A stretch of 20,464 bases of DNA from Lentisphaeria bacterium UBA1732 (GCA_002315855.1 DCIG01000063.1:15247-35710), one strand, 5' to 3'. Positions 7,858 to 16,239 are shown, counted from the stretch's first letter. Program-made: numbers and translations. Notes: a model not told the origin generated them from the letters alone.

Positions 7858-9690
7858 ATGAAACAACTTAATGCCGCTCCCACAAAGAACGTCCAGCTCC
7901 TCGCATGGGTGAAGAACTGGGCCGCCATCTGTGAGCCGGAAGCACTCTACTGGTGCGATGGCTCCAAAGAAGAATATGATCGTCTCTGCAACGAAATGGT
8001 CGATTCCGGTCTCGCTATCCGCCTCAACCCGGTTAAGCGCCCCAACTCCATCCTCTTCCGCAGTGACCCGTCCGATGTGGCTCGTGTCGAAGCCCGTACC
8101 TTCATCGCTTCCGAAAAGGAAGAAGATGCCGGTCCGACCAACCACTGGATTGACCCCCACGAACTCAAGAAAACCATGCTCGGTCTCTATCAGGGCTGTA
8201 TGCACGGTCGCACCATGTACGTCATCCCGTTCTCCATGGGGCCTGTCGGCTCTCCTATCGCCAAAATCGGCGTCGAAATCACGGACTCCCCCTACGTCGT
8301 GGTCAATATGCACATCATGACACGCGTCGGCACTCGCGTCCTTGATGTCCTCGGCGAAAAAGGCGAATTCGTCCCCTGTATGCACTCCGTTGGCAAGCCG
8401 CTCGAAAACGGCGAATCCGACAATGGCGTCTGGCCCTGCGCTCCCATGGACAAGAAGTACATCTCTCAGTTCCCCGAAACCCGCGAAATCTGGTCTTTCG
8501 GTTCCGGTTACGGCGGAAACGCCCTCCTCGGCAAGAAGTGCCTCGCTCTCCGTATCGCCACCGCTCAGGCTCGCGATGAAGGATGGATGGCTGAACACAT
8601 GCTCATCCTCAAGCTTACCCGCGAATCCGATGGCAAAATCAAATACGTTACCGGTGCTTTCCCCTCTGCATGCGGCAAAACCAACCTCGCCATGCTCATC
8701 CCCACCATCCCCGGTTGGAAGGTCGATACCGTCGGCGATGACATCGCCTGGATGAAGTTCAACAAGGACGGCGAACTCCGTGCCATCAACCCCGAAGCCG
8801 GTTTCTTCGGCGTCGCTCCCGGCACCAACTTCTCCTCCAACAAGAATGCTATGCTTTCCTGCGCCAAGGATACCATCTTCACGAACGTTGCTCTCACCGA
8901 TGACGGCGATGTTTGGTGGGAAGGTATGGACGGCGATAAGCCCGCTCACCTCATCGACTGGAAGGGTCATGACTGGACTCCCGATATGAAAGATGCCGAT
9001 GGCAAGCCCGTCAAGGCCGCTCATCCCAATGCCCGCTTCACTGCACGCGCTTGCAATTGCCCCGTCATCGCCAGCAACTGGGAAGACCCCGAAGGCGTTC
9101 CGGTCTCCGCATTCCTGTTCGGCGGTCGTCGCCCCTCCACTCTCCCGCTGGTCTACCAGTCCATGAGCTGGGAACACGGTGTCTTCATCGGTTCCACTGT
9201 CGGTTCCGAAGTTACCGCCGCTGCTCTCGACGTCAAGGCCGGTACTGTCCGCCGCGACCCGTTCGCCATGCTCCCCTTCTGCGGTTACAACATGGGCGAC
9301 TACTTCCAGCACTGGCTCGACATCGGCAAGCACGAAGGCGCCAGGCTCCCGAAAATCTTCTGCGTCAACTGGTTCCGCAAGACTGCTGACGGCAAGTGGC
9401 TCTGGCCGGGTTACGGCGACAACAGCCGCGTCCTCAAATGGGTCTTTGAACGCTGCGACGGCGAAGGCAAGGCTCAGGAAACCGCAGTCGGCTTCCTCCC
9501 CACGGAAGATGCTATCGTCCGTGATGGCACCGACGTTACGGCTGAAGACATGAAAGAGCTCCTCACCATCGACAAGGATGCCTGGAAGAAGGAACTCGAA
9601 ACCATCAACGAACACTTCGCCAAGTTCGATCGTCTTCCCGCTGAACTCGAAGCTCAGCGCAAGGCTTTGGAAGCACGCCTCAATGCGTAA
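7858..9690 (+). CDS. pckG: Phosphoenolpyruvate carboxykinase (GTP)
   Basis: The enzyme interconverts oxaloacetate plus GTP with phosphoenolpyruvate, CO2 and GDP, the entry step of gluconeogenesis or, in fermenters, the CO2-fixing route to succinate. The 610 aa fit the GTP family rather than the shorter ATP type. The P-loop FPSACGKTNLAML spans 268-280 and contains the family cysteine (Cys272) and Lys274. The kinase-2 segment TVGDDIAWMKF (291-301) leads into INPEAGFFGVAPGT. Family blocks NCPVIASNWEDPEGVP, FGGRRPSTLPLV and PFCGYNMGDYFQHW follow. The ATG at 7858 has AAAGGT upstream; the open frame extends 30 codons further left without a ribosome site. It has its own promoter and terminator, so it is probably monocistronic. 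Codon use is strongly biased, as expected for a highly expressed gene. Confidence 0.97.
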   Translation: MKQLNAAPTKNVQLLAWVKNWAAICEPEALYWCDGSKEEYDRLCNEMVDSGLAIRLNPVKRPNSILFRSDPSDVARVEARTFIASEKEEDAGPTNHWIDPHELKKTMLGLYQGCMHGRTMYVIPFSMGPVGSPIAKIGVEITDSPYVVVNMHIMTRVGTRVLDVLGEKGEFVPCMHSVGKPLENGESDNGVWPCAPMDKKYISQFPETREIWSFGSGYGGNALLGKKCLALRIATAQARDEGWMAEHMLILKLTRESDGKIKYVTGAFPSACGKTNLAMLIPTIPGWKVDTVGDDIAWMKFNKDGELRAINPEAGFFGVAPGTNFSSNKNAMLSCAKDTIFTNVALTDDGDVWWEGMDGDKPAHLIDWKGHDWTPDMKDADGKPVKAAHPNARFTARACNCPVIASNWEDPEGVPVSAFLFGGRRPSTLPLVYQSMSWEHGVFIGSTVGSEVTAAALDVKAGTVRRDPFAMLPFCGYNMGDYFQHWLDIGKHEGARLPKIFCVNWFRKTADGKWLWPGYGDNSRVLKWVFERCDGEGKAQETAVGFLPTEDAIVRDGTDVTAEDMKELLTIDKDAWKKELETINEHFAKFDRLPAELEAQRKALEARLNA

Positions 9691-9731
9691 TGAGAAATCG
9701 TTTCTGATTTCGTATTGATTTCTGTTTTCCC

Positions 9732-9773
9732 CCTCATGACGTGCGTTTCCCGTGCGTCATGAGGTTTTCTTTT
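9732..9773 (+). terminator. Intrinsic terminator of pckG
   Basis: CCTCATGACG and CGTCATGAGG form a perfect 10-bp stem, extended inward by two wobble and two G-C pairs around the loop TTTCC. The run TTTTCTTTT follows immediately. It starts 41 nt after the pckG stop codon. Confidence 0.85.
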
Positions 9774-9840
9774 GAATTTTGTTCCCGCTGACCGTTTCAC
9801 CTCATCATTTCCCAAACTCGTTGATGCAAAGGATTTCTAT

Positions 9841-11634
9841 ATGGATAACGCTCCGAAACTTCGCAAAGACCTTAATCCCGAAGATTGCTGGGACCTTTCT
9901 GTCATTTTCAAATCGGACAAGGAATGGGAAGCCGCTTTCCGCGAATTGGATGCCTTCCTTGCCGATTATCAGTCATGCCGCGGACATTTGGGCGATTCTC
10001 CCGCCATGCTCAAACATGCTTTTGAGGTCGGCGATGCTTTGGAACTCCGCCTCGAAACTCTCTATACTTACGCCCATTTGAACTCCGATGAAGACCTCGC
10101 TGACAGCAAAAATGCAGGTCGCCTTGACCGCATTTCCGCTCGTTATGCGGAAATCGAGGGCGAAACAGCTTGGTTCGATCCCGAACTCATGGAAATCCCT
10201 CAGAATCGCTTCGACGAACTCAAAAATGCCCCCGAACTCGCGTTCTACCGCCGCACGCTGGACGATACCGAACGCGAACGCGCTCACACTCTCTCCGAAC
10301 CCGAAGAGCGCATTCTCGGATTGAGCTCCGAAGTCTTCGGCACTCCTCACCAGATTTTCTCAAAGTTCAACGATGCCGATTTGCGTTTCCCGAAAATCGC
10401 CGACATCAACGGCAATGAAGTCGAAATCACCCACGGAAACTACATCAAGTTCCTCGAAAGCTCCGACCGCCGTGTCCGCAAGGATGCGTTTGATGCCCTC
10501 TACGGCGTTTACAAATCCTTCTCCAACTCTGTCGCCGCTATGCTCGACGGCACCGTCAAAGTCGGTGTCCTCAATGCAAAACTCCGCCATTATCCTTCCG
10601 CGCGTGCCGCCTCCCTCTTCTCCGACAATGTCCCCGAAAGCGTTTACGATGGCCTGATTGATGCTGTTCATGCCGGACTTCCTCTCCTTCATCGTTATTT
10701 CAGACTTCGCGCTGAGGTCCTGAATCTGGATGGCGATCTCAATATGTTCGATTTGGCTACCCCCCTCGTTCAGCCATCGAAAGCCATCTATTCATGGCCC
10801 GAAGCATGTAATCTCATCCGCGAAGCCATGAAAGTGTACGGCCCCGAATACTGCGGCATTCTCGAACACGCATTCACAGATCGTTGGATTGATGTCTATG
10901 AATGCCGGGGCAAAACCTCCGGCGCATATTCCGGCGGTTGCTACGGGTTCCCCCCGTTTATCCTCATGAATTTCTCCGGTACGCTGGACAGTGTCTCCAC
11001 TCTCGCTCATGAGCTTGGACACTCCATGCACTCCTACCTCTCCGACCACGCTCAGCCGTACCACTATGCAGGTTACCGCATTTTCGTCGCCGAGGTCGCC
11101 AGCACCATCAATGAACTGCTCCTGAACCGCTATCTCCTCGACCACTCCGATGACAGCCGCTTCCGCGCATATCTCCTCACGCATCTCCTTGACCTCATTC
11201 GCGGAACCGTCTTCAGACAGACCCAGTTCGCCGAATTTGAACGCGACATCTACGCCGCCAGCGAGAATGGCGAACCTCTGACCACCGATTTCCTTTCCGA
11301 ACACTACTTCAAGCTCAACGGTATTTATTACGGCGATGCTGTGAAGAACAACGACTCCATCCGCTATGAATGGGCAAGAATCCCCCATTTCCACTACGAT
11401 TTCTATGTGTACAAGTATGCCACAGGATTAAGTGCTGCCGCTCAGATTTCCTCCCAAATCCTGAACGGCAATGTGGAACCTGCTCTCAACTTCCTTCGCG
11501 CGGGCGATACCAAAGATGCGCTCGACATCCTCGCCGATGCCGGAGCCGATTTGCGTACTCCCGGTCCCGTCAACGCCGCAATGGATTTGTTTGAACGCTC
11601 CCTGAACGAACTGGAACAGATTCTGCTCCCCTGA
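9841..11634 (+). CDS. pepF: Oligoendopeptidase F, M3 family zinc peptidase
   Basis: This is a cytoplasmic zinc metallopeptidase that cleaves short peptides. The 597 aa match the PepF length of about 600. The zinc site HELGH is at 390-394 within TLAHELGHSMHSYLS, and the third ligand Glu418 lies in VAEVASTINELL, as in the M3B subfamily. The helical N-terminal part and the SGAYSGGCYGFPPFILMNF segment before the zinc site are also typical. I chose the ATG at 9841 because AAGGAT lies 7 nt upstream; a TTG 23 codons earlier falls in the T run of the pckG terminator. No signal peptide. I see no clear promoter in the 67 bp between terminator and start. Confidence 0.94.
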   Translation: MDNAPKLRKDLNPEDCWDLSVIFKSDKEWEAAFRELDAFLADYQSCRGHLGDSPAMLKHAFEVGDALELRLETLYTYAHLNSDEDLADSKNAGRLDRISARYAEIEGETAWFDPELMEIPQNRFDELKNAPELAFYRRTLDDTERERAHTLSEPEERILGLSSEVFGTPHQIFSKFNDADLRFPKIADINGNEVEITHGNYIKFLESSDRRVRKDAFDALYGVYKSFSNSVAAMLDGTVKVGVLNAKLRHYPSARAASLFSDNVPESVYDGLIDAVHAGLPLLHRYFRLRAEVLNLDGDLNMFDLATPLVQPSKAIYSWPEACNLIREAMKVYGPEYCGILEHAFTDRWIDVYECRGKTSGAYSGGCYGFPPFILMNFSGTLDSVSTLAHELGHSMHSYLSDHAQPYHYAGYRIFVAEVASTINELLLNRYLLDHSDDSRFRAYLLTHLLDLIRGTVFRQTQFAEFERDIYAASENGEPLTTDFLSEHYFKLNGIYYGDAVKNNDSIRYEWARIPHFHYDFYVYKYATGLSAAAQISSQILNGNVEPALNFLRAGDTKDALDILADAGADLRTPGPVNAAMDLFERSLNELEQILLP

Positions 11635-11748
11635 TTTCCCATAATATAACCGGAAGCTGATTTCAAAAGGATTTCTCTGGCATTTCGGAAAGATTTGAAA
11701 AAATCCCCTCCCGGAACGTTTGATTTTGGCTTCAAAGACTGTAATTCC

Positions 11749-12549
11749 ATGAAAAAAATTCTTTCAATCGCAGGGTCCGACTCTTCCGGCGGTGCCGGTA
11801 TTCAGGCGGATATTAAAACAATTACCGCTCACAATATGTACGCGATGACCGCTATCACCGCCCTGACCGCTCAGAACACCACCGGTGTCCGCATGATTGC
11901 CAATACTTCCCCCGAAATGGTCGAAGCTCAGCTCGACATGATTTTTGAGGACATCCGACCCGATGCCGTGAAAACCGGAATGCTTTCCGGATGCGCGATC
12001 ATTGCCGCCGTGGCTCAGCGTTTGAAGCACTGGCAGGCGCAGAATATCGTGGTTGACCCCGTGATGGTTTCCACAAGCGGCTGTGCTCTCATTTCTCCCG
12101 ATGCCTGCGAGGTGCTGAAGGAAAAGCTCCTCCCCCTTGCCGCTGTTCTCACTCCCAATATGCCCGAAGCGGAAAAGCTCGTCGGTCATGCCGTTTCATC
12201 CCGCTCCGATATGGAACAAGCAGGTCATGAAATCGCCAATCAATACGGCTGCGCCGTCCTCATTAAGGGCGGACACCGTTTGGACGATGCGGCGGATGTG
12301 CTGGTCGCACCCGATGGCGGTATCCGCTGGTTCGAGGGCACTCGCATTGATACGGACAATACCCACGGCACCGGATGCACCCTCTCCAGTGCCATCGCAT
12401 GTGCTCTGGCGGACGGTCTCCCCCTGGGCGATGCCGTCGCTCAGGCGAAAGAATATGTCCGCGGTGCCCTTTCCACCGGCCTTGACCTCGGAAAAGGCTC
12501 CGGCCCCCTCAATCACGTCTGGCGTTCCACAGGAAAAATCACCCGATGA
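11749..12549 (+). CDS. thiD: Hydroxymethylpyrimidine / phosphomethylpyrimidine kinase ThiD
   Basis: The enzyme phosphorylates hydroxymethylpyrimidine and its monophosphate in thiamin synthesis and salvage. From the ATG at 11749 it is 266 aa, a typical ThiD length. Ribokinase-fold features include SIAGSDSSGGAGIQADIKT (6-24), VDPVMVSTSG, LTPNMPEAEKL, VLIKGGH and the anion-hole and catalytic motif NTHGTGCTLSSA with Cys210. All key residues are present. No good ribosome site precedes the ATG, nor the TTG 18 codons further upstream. The last 4 bases overlap the start of the AlkD-like gene (ATGA), so the two are translationally coupled. No thiamin riboswitch is evident upstream, and no other thi gene is near. 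Confidence 0.94.
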   Translation: MKKILSIAGSDSSGGAGIQADIKTITAHNMYAMTAITALTAQNTTGVRMIANTSPEMVEAQLDMIFEDIRPDAVKTGMLSGCAIIAAVAQRLKHWQAQNIVVDPVMVSTSGCALISPDACEVLKEKLLPLAAVLTPNMPEAEKLVGHAVSSRSDMEQAGHEIANQYGCAVLIKGGHRLDDAADVLVAPDGGIRWFEGTRIDTDNTHGTGCTLSSAIACALADGLPLGDAVAQAKEYVRGALSTGLDLGKGSGPLNHVWRSTGKITR

Positions 12550-13340
12550 AAAAATGGAAAGGCGTCTTTGACCCGGACTTGACCGCCGCCAAACTGGAAT
12601 CCGCCATGAAGTCCGCCGAAAATCCCCCGAAAGCAAGGGAGATGCTCCGCTTCTTCAAGGCGGGACCCGGCGGCTGCGCCGAACACGACCGCTTCCTGGG
12701 TCTCCCCAACCCCGTCTGCCACCGTTTCGAGGAAGCATTTCAGAACATGCCCCTGACGGAGTCCGTCGCCGCCCTCAGAACAAGCCCGTTCCATGAGGTC
12801 AGACTGTGCTCACTTTTCATCCTTGACGGACAGTACAAATACGGCTCCCCCGAACTGCGCGCCGAAATCGTGCGCAACTATATGGAATGCGCCACACTTG
12901 GGCGAATTAACAACTGGGATTTGGTTGACCTCAGTGCGCCCAACATCATCGGCGAACATGAGCTGGAACACCATGACGGCTGTATCCTCGGTTTCGCCTC
13001 AAAAGATACCTTGTGGGAACAGCGTATCGCCGTAGTTTCCACGCTCACTCTCATCCGCCACGGCGAGCTCGAACTCACCCTCGATTTGAGCGAGAAATTC
13101 ATGAATCACCCTCATGATTTGATGCACAAGGCGTGCGGATGGATGCTCCGTGAGGTGGGAAAACGCGATAAATCTCTCCTGACTTCTTTCATTCAGAAGC
13201 ATTTACAGGAAATGCCGCGTATTATGCTTCGCTATGCAATCGAACACTTCTCGTCATCAGAAAGGCACTTTTTGCTCACCAGAGACTCTCAAAAACTGGT
13301 TCGCTGCGCACGTGCTCGAAAAAACTTCACAATTAATTGA
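12546..13340 (+). CDS. DNA alkylation repair protein, AlkD family
   Basis: This is a HEAT-like-repeat DNA glycosylase homologue that in Bacillus cereus removes bulky N3- and N7-alkylpurines. The 264 aa are all-helical and slightly longer than the usual 225-240. Residues corresponding to the AlkD active site are visible: Trp124 and Asp128 in NNWDLVDLSAP, Arg160 in LWEQRIAVVST and Trp199 in KACGWMLREVGKRD. The C-terminal MPRIMLRYAIEHFSSSER is also family-typical. The start overlaps the thiD stop by 4 bp, so expression is coupled. The extra length is a basic C-terminal tail. The stop codon falls inside a 13-bp repeat that recurs 370 bp downstream. Confidence 0.9.
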   Translation: MKKWKGVFDPDLTAAKLESAMKSAENPPKAREMLRFFKAGPGGCAEHDRFLGLPNPVCHRFEEAFQNMPLTESVAALRTSPFHEVRLCSLFILDGQYKYGSPELRAEIVRNYMECATLGRINNWDLVDLSAPNIIGEHELEHHDGCILGFASKDTLWEQRIAVVSTLTLIRHGELELTLDLSEKFMNHPHDLMHKACGWMLREVGKRDKSLLTSFIQKHLQEMPRIMLRYAIEHFSSSERHFLLTRDSQKLVRCARARKNFTIN

Positions 13341-13800
13341 ATATCAATAAGATACGGAGAATTATTTTAAAATCACGTAACACATTCATTTTCATAGTCT
13401 TACAAATTGATATGAGGTTAAAATCAATCGCATTATACAGTTTTCTCATTTTTCTGCATAACTATATTAAATTTCAACAAGATACAGCAGTTTTAGCATC
13501 TTTTCCTCTTTGCTCAGTCTCCTCATGAGCAAAAAAATGGTGGTCGCAACTATCTATCATATAATAATTTACGCAGAATTTACATCCCCTCTCCGCAGAA
13601 AAAAGCACGCAGAATCACAAGCGTAACCCATTCAAATCAGAATATTTTACACAAAGCATTCACATCTCCTTTTTCACAAAAAACGCCGTATTTTCGCCAT
13701 AATTAATTGAATAACAATATTTTACACAAAAAATCTGTCTTTTCCTGAAAAACAAGCATTTTAACCAACGCAACCACTTCTAAATAGAACATGTTACGCA
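13331..13800. repeat. AT-rich spacer with diverged direct repeats of about 75 bp
   Basis: The left half of a gene-free stretch of about 890 bp. The 15-mer AATATTTTACACAAA occurs at 13641-13655 and again at 13716-13730, exactly 75 bp apart. Related TTTACGCAG and GTTACGCAAG blocks lie at 13568 and 13793, giving steps of 78, 75 and 72 bp. AATTAATTGAATA occurs at 13331 and 13701. Weaker GATAC-CAG versions lie at 13351 and 13481. Each block is followed by a TTT(A)CAT-type and then an A-rich segment. I see no credible coding sequence here. Confidence 0.5.
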
Positions 13801-13838
13801 AGATTTGCATTTTTTTGTGAAAAATGAGCAAATCGGGG

Positions 13839-13866
13839 TTGCATTTGACCTGAATCGTGTTATATT
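13839..13866 (+). promoter_or_regulatory. Predicted promoter of the antiporter leader
   Basis: TTGCAT and TATATT are separated by 16 bp at the sharp change from AT-rich to G-rich sequence. The -10 is identical to that of pckG. The predicted transcript would have a leader of about 360 nt. Confidence 0.55.
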
Positions 13867-13965
13867 AAGGCATTGTCTGCCGGAAAATCGCCCGGCTCCT
13901 CTGAGGGGGGTGAGCCGAGGGGTCAGGTCAGTCCGGAGATGAGGGTGGGGAAGCGCAGCGCAAGG

Positions 13966-13994
13966 GGACGTGACGCGGGCGCGGGGAGCATTCG
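13966..13994 (+). repeat. GC-rich direct repeat, copy A
   Basis: The block GGACGTGACGCGGGCGC plus GGGG, then A and GCATTCG, is repeated in copy B 61 bp downstream, with 21 identical bases in a row followed by a one-base indel and another 7 identical bases. Confidence 0.85.
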
Positions 13995-14026
13995 CCCCTG
14001 TGCAGTCTGTCGCCAATACCCCCAAT

Positions 14027-14056
14027 GGACGTGACGCGGGCGCGGGGTGGCATTCG
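14027..14056 (+). repeat. GC-rich direct repeat, copy B
   Basis: Second copy of the GGACGTGACGCGGG block. It is identical to copy A over 21 bases, with TG instead of A before GCATTCG. Confidence 0.85.
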
Positions 14057-14233
14057 GCGGCGGTTCATTCATCGTCGCAAATCGTTATTGGTCATTCTGT
14101 TACAATGATGCCAGGACACGAGAGGGAGGAGAATGGAAACAAGACGGGTGTGAGAGGAAAACGCCCGAAAACAACAATTCAGGAGGCTTCCCGGCGGGGG
14201 GCTTCCCTGTAAATTACAAGTAAGGACGAGCTC

Positions 14234-15604
14234 ATGGAAGGTTCTGCTTTTCTGATATTATTCATTGCGTTTACAGCATTTATGGCGATTTTTCCATTTC
14301 TGCTGCGGAAACTGGGCATTCCGACGGTGATAGCCCTGCTGATTGCGGGTATTCTGGTCGGACCAACCGGGCTGGGGGTGGACCTGATTCATCACCTGTC
14401 GGACTGGCTGAGCTTCCTCGGCAAGCCCGGCTGTGAGGCGGAAATGGCGGCGGAGACGGCAGATCAGTTCACCGTATTCATTCACGCGCTGGGGGCACTG
14501 GGGCTGATGTTCCTGATGGCGCTTGCGGGGATGGAGGCGGATTTCCAGCTGATACGCTCCTGCCGGAAGGCCGTTACCCTGCTGAGCATCATGACGTTCC
14601 TGATCCCTGCGGCGGCGGGCTACTGGGTGTACTGGTATTTCTGCCCCAACGACCTGCCGGGCAAACTGCTGTACGCATCGCTTTTCGCCTCGCACTCGGT
14701 GGGTATTGTGTTCCCCGTGATCCGCGAGCTGAAACTGACGAAAACGAAATACGGAGCCTCGATTCTGATTTCCACGGTCATCACCGATATTTCGTCCATT
14801 ATCCTGCTGGCGGTGGCGGTCCAGCTGTTCCGTCAGGGGGCGAATGCGTCCCACATGGTGGGGAAAGAAACACTGTCGATTTTCGACCACATGGAAAGCC
14901 ATCTGCTGGGGAACAGTTTTCTCCCGATTTTCCTGCTGATCGTGCTGGTCTATCTGGTGGCCTCGATTTTCATCGTCAACCGCGTCGCCCGCTGGCTCCT
15001 CAAGGTGATGAAGCCCAATGAAGACCTGCTGATCACGATTATCCTGTTCATCATCCTGATTACCGTCATCGTGGGCGAAGTCTTCGGAATCAACCTGGTG
15101 GTCGGGGCATTTATCGCGGGGCTGGGGCTCTCGCGCGTGGTGCAGGACCGCGACATGCTGCTGTTCAAACGGTTTGAAAGCATCGGCTACGGCTTCCTGA
15201 TTCCGTTCCTTTTCGTGTCCATCGGGATGAAGACAGATTTCCGCGCATTCACGCAGGGAAACGATGTTTCCATCGTGATTCTGACCGTAACCGGGCTGGT
15301 CCTCAGCAAAATCGGGTCGGGCTATTTCGCCATGACTTTCAGCGGATACAAGCCGCGTCCCGCACTGGCGGCCGGACTGATGACCGTCCCCCAGCTTTCC
15401 GCCACGCTCGCTGCCGCCGCAATCGGCAAAGATATGGGGATTCTCAGCGACAACTTCTTCAATGCAATCATCATCCTGTCGATTATCACGACTTTGCCGA
15501 TTCCGAGCCTGGTACGCATCGTCCTGCACGGTTCCGACCAGAAGTATTCGCACATCGAAGACTTCCATGTGCCTGCGGTGGTCAAGGAAAAAGACCTGCT
15601 GTAA
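14234..15604 (+). CDS. CPA2-family cation/proton antiporter (Kef/NapA type)
   Basis: This is an inner-membrane antiporter that exchanges Na+ or K+ for protons. The 456 aa contain about 12 hydrophobic helices. Typical CPA2 signatures are the N-terminal KLGIPTVIALLIAGILVGP (26-44), the helix LGALGLMFLMALAGMEAD (86-103), the ion-site helix with Asp185 in STVITDISSIILL, and NLVVGAFIAGLGLSR near the middle. The chain ends shortly after the last helix, without the cytoplasmic RCK/TrkA-N domain of KefB or KefC, so ligand gating of that type is absent. The start is supported by AGGA 7-8 nt upstream. A long structured leader precedes it, which suggests RNA-level control. The ion specificity cannot be read from sequence. 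Confidence 0.92.
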   Translation: MEGSAFLILFIAFTAFMAIFPFLLRKLGIPTVIALLIAGILVGPTGLGVDLIHHLSDWLSFLGKPGCEAEMAAETADQFTVFIHALGALGLMFLMALAGMEADFQLIRSCRKAVTLLSIMTFLIPAAAGYWVYWYFCPNDLPGKLLYASLFASHSVGIVFPVIRELKLTKTKYGASILISTVITDISSIILLAVAVQLFRQGANASHMVGKETLSIFDHMESHLLGNSFLPIFLLIVLVYLVASIFIVNRVARWLLKVMKPNEDLLITIILFIILITVIVGEVFGINLVVGAFIAGLGLSRVVQDRDMLLFKRFESIGYGFLIPFLFVSIGMKTDFRAFTQGNDVSIVILTVTGLVLSKIGSGYFAMTFSGYKPRPALAAGLMTVPQLSATLAAAAIGKDMGILSDNFFNAIIILSIITTLPIPSLVRIVLHGSDQKYSHIEDFHVPAVVKEKDLL

Positions 15605-15634
15605 TACGTTTTTCCCGATTCTGCGCCATCCTTT

Positions 15635-15694
15635 GAGCTTGGAAAGAAGTACAAATCCGGAAGCAGGTCGACAGGTCGACCTAAAATCGGATTC
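15635..15694. repeat. 60-bp intergenic repeat, copy 1
   Basis: Starts GAGCTTGGAAAG and ends in a 28-base block beginning GTCGACAGGTCGACC that is identical in copy 2. It contains the perfect palindrome AGGTCGACCT. It lies between the antiporter and the cyclotransferase-like gene and probably belongs to a dispersed repeat family of this genome. Confidence 0.85.
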
Positions 15695-15738
15695 AGACGG
15701 GATTTTTCCGCAAAGACAGGCTGAAAAAATGCTTCTGT

Positions 15739-15798
15739 GAGCTTGGGAAGAGACGCAAAAACGGAAGTAAGTCGACAGGTCGACCTAAAATCGGATTC
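15739..15798. repeat. 60-bp intergenic repeat, copy 2
   Basis: Same length and orientation as copy 1, 104 bp downstream. The 28-base end is identical; the first 32 bases differ at several positions. The sequence between the copies (15695-15738) is unrelated. Confidence 0.85.
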
Positions 15799-15873
15799 GC
15801 GGAAGCTGCGGGGGCGAAACGGCGGGGGAAATGACGCAGAATCGAAGACAATTTCACAATCGGGAACGACAAT

Positions 15874-16239
15874 ATGAACACCGTCAAAATCGTTTGCTAC
15901 GGGACACTTATGACCGGAGAATGCAATCATCATTACTGCCGCCATGCGGTTTCCATCAAGCTGTGCACGTTCAAGGGGACACTCTATGATACCGGACTGG
16001 GATATCCGGCGGTTCAGCTCAACGGAGAAAGTGATGTTTGCGGCGAACTCATCGAAGTCCCCGCCGCCGACTGGCCGGACATCGATGTCCTCGAAGACTA
16101 CCCCGGAGAATATGACAGGAAAGTAATTGAAGTCGCGCCGGAGGGCGGGGGCTTTGATAAAGGATGGGTCTATTTCATGGACAAACTGCCGGAGCAGGCG
16201 ACCTTGATTCCCGGCGGGAACTGGAAGAAAAGGACATGA
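15874..16239 (+). CDS. Gamma-glutamylcyclotransferase-like protein (AIG2/YtfP type)
   Basis: The 121-aa product has the fold signature of the gamma-glutamylcyclotransferase superfamily: YGTLMTG (9-15) for substrate binding, GTLYDTGLGYPAVQ (35-48), then VCGELIEVP and IDVLEDYPGEYDRK. Glu74 in the last segment corresponds to the catalytic glutamate of the family, and Tyr80 follows it. Members release 5-oxoproline from gamma-glutamyl amines or dipeptides; the substrate here is unknown. The protein is likely cytoplasmic. The ribosome site is modest (GGGAACGACAAT). It stands alone between the 60-bp repeats and the accessory island. Confidence 0.88.
   Translation: MNTVKIVCYGTLMTGECNHHYCRHAVSIKLCTFKGTLYDTGLGYPAVQLNGESDVCGELIEVPAADWPDIDVLEDYPGEYDRKVIEVAPEGGGFDKGWVYFMDKLPEQATLIPGGNWKKRT

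Larger units (their letters stand above)
13867..14233 (+). other. Long GC-rich structured leader upstream of the antiporter gene
   Basis: No supported gene lies here. Two hairpins compete near the 5' end: GCCGG (13879-13883) with CCGGC (13892-13896), and CGGCTC (13893-13898) with GAGCCG (13912-13917). They share bases, so only one can form. A further 7-bp stem pairs CGGGTGT (14145-14151) with ACGCCCG (14161-14167). A duplicated 28-29-bp block lies between them, and GGCTTCCC is repeated just before the gene. The ribosome site AAGGACGAGCTC directly precedes the ATG. I do not recognise a known riboswitch; potassium, sodium or c-di-AMP control would be logical for an antiporter but is not shown. 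Confidence 0.4.

Noticed and set aside
7831..9615. 594-codon open frame antisense to pckG
   Set aside because: It mirrors the strongly biased codons of pckG, has no ribosome site and encodes an unbalanced Asp/Glu/Gly/Val-rich sequence without motifs. pckG itself is certain.
9772..9840. 23-codon N-terminal extension of oligoendopeptidase F
   Set aside because: Its TTG lies in the T run of the pckG terminator, and the downstream ATG has a proper ribosome site.
13337..13528. 63-codon plus-strand frame after the AlkD-like gene
   Set aside because: Overlaps the AlkD-like stop, has no ribosome site, and lies in AT-rich repeat sequence.
13331..13800. CRISPR array
   Set aside because: The repeat units are diverged, about 75 bp apart, and no constant 25-40-bp repeat with unique spacers or cas gene is present.
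13970..14212. 80-codon plus-strand frame in the antiporter leader
   Set aside because: Starts inside the duplicated GC-rich block without a ribosome site, and its composition is that of the repeat.
14258..15568. 436-codon open frame antisense to the antiporter gene
   Set aside because: Composition (His/Gln/Arg-rich) is what antisense of a membrane-protein gene gives, and it has no start context. The plus-strand antiporter is clear.
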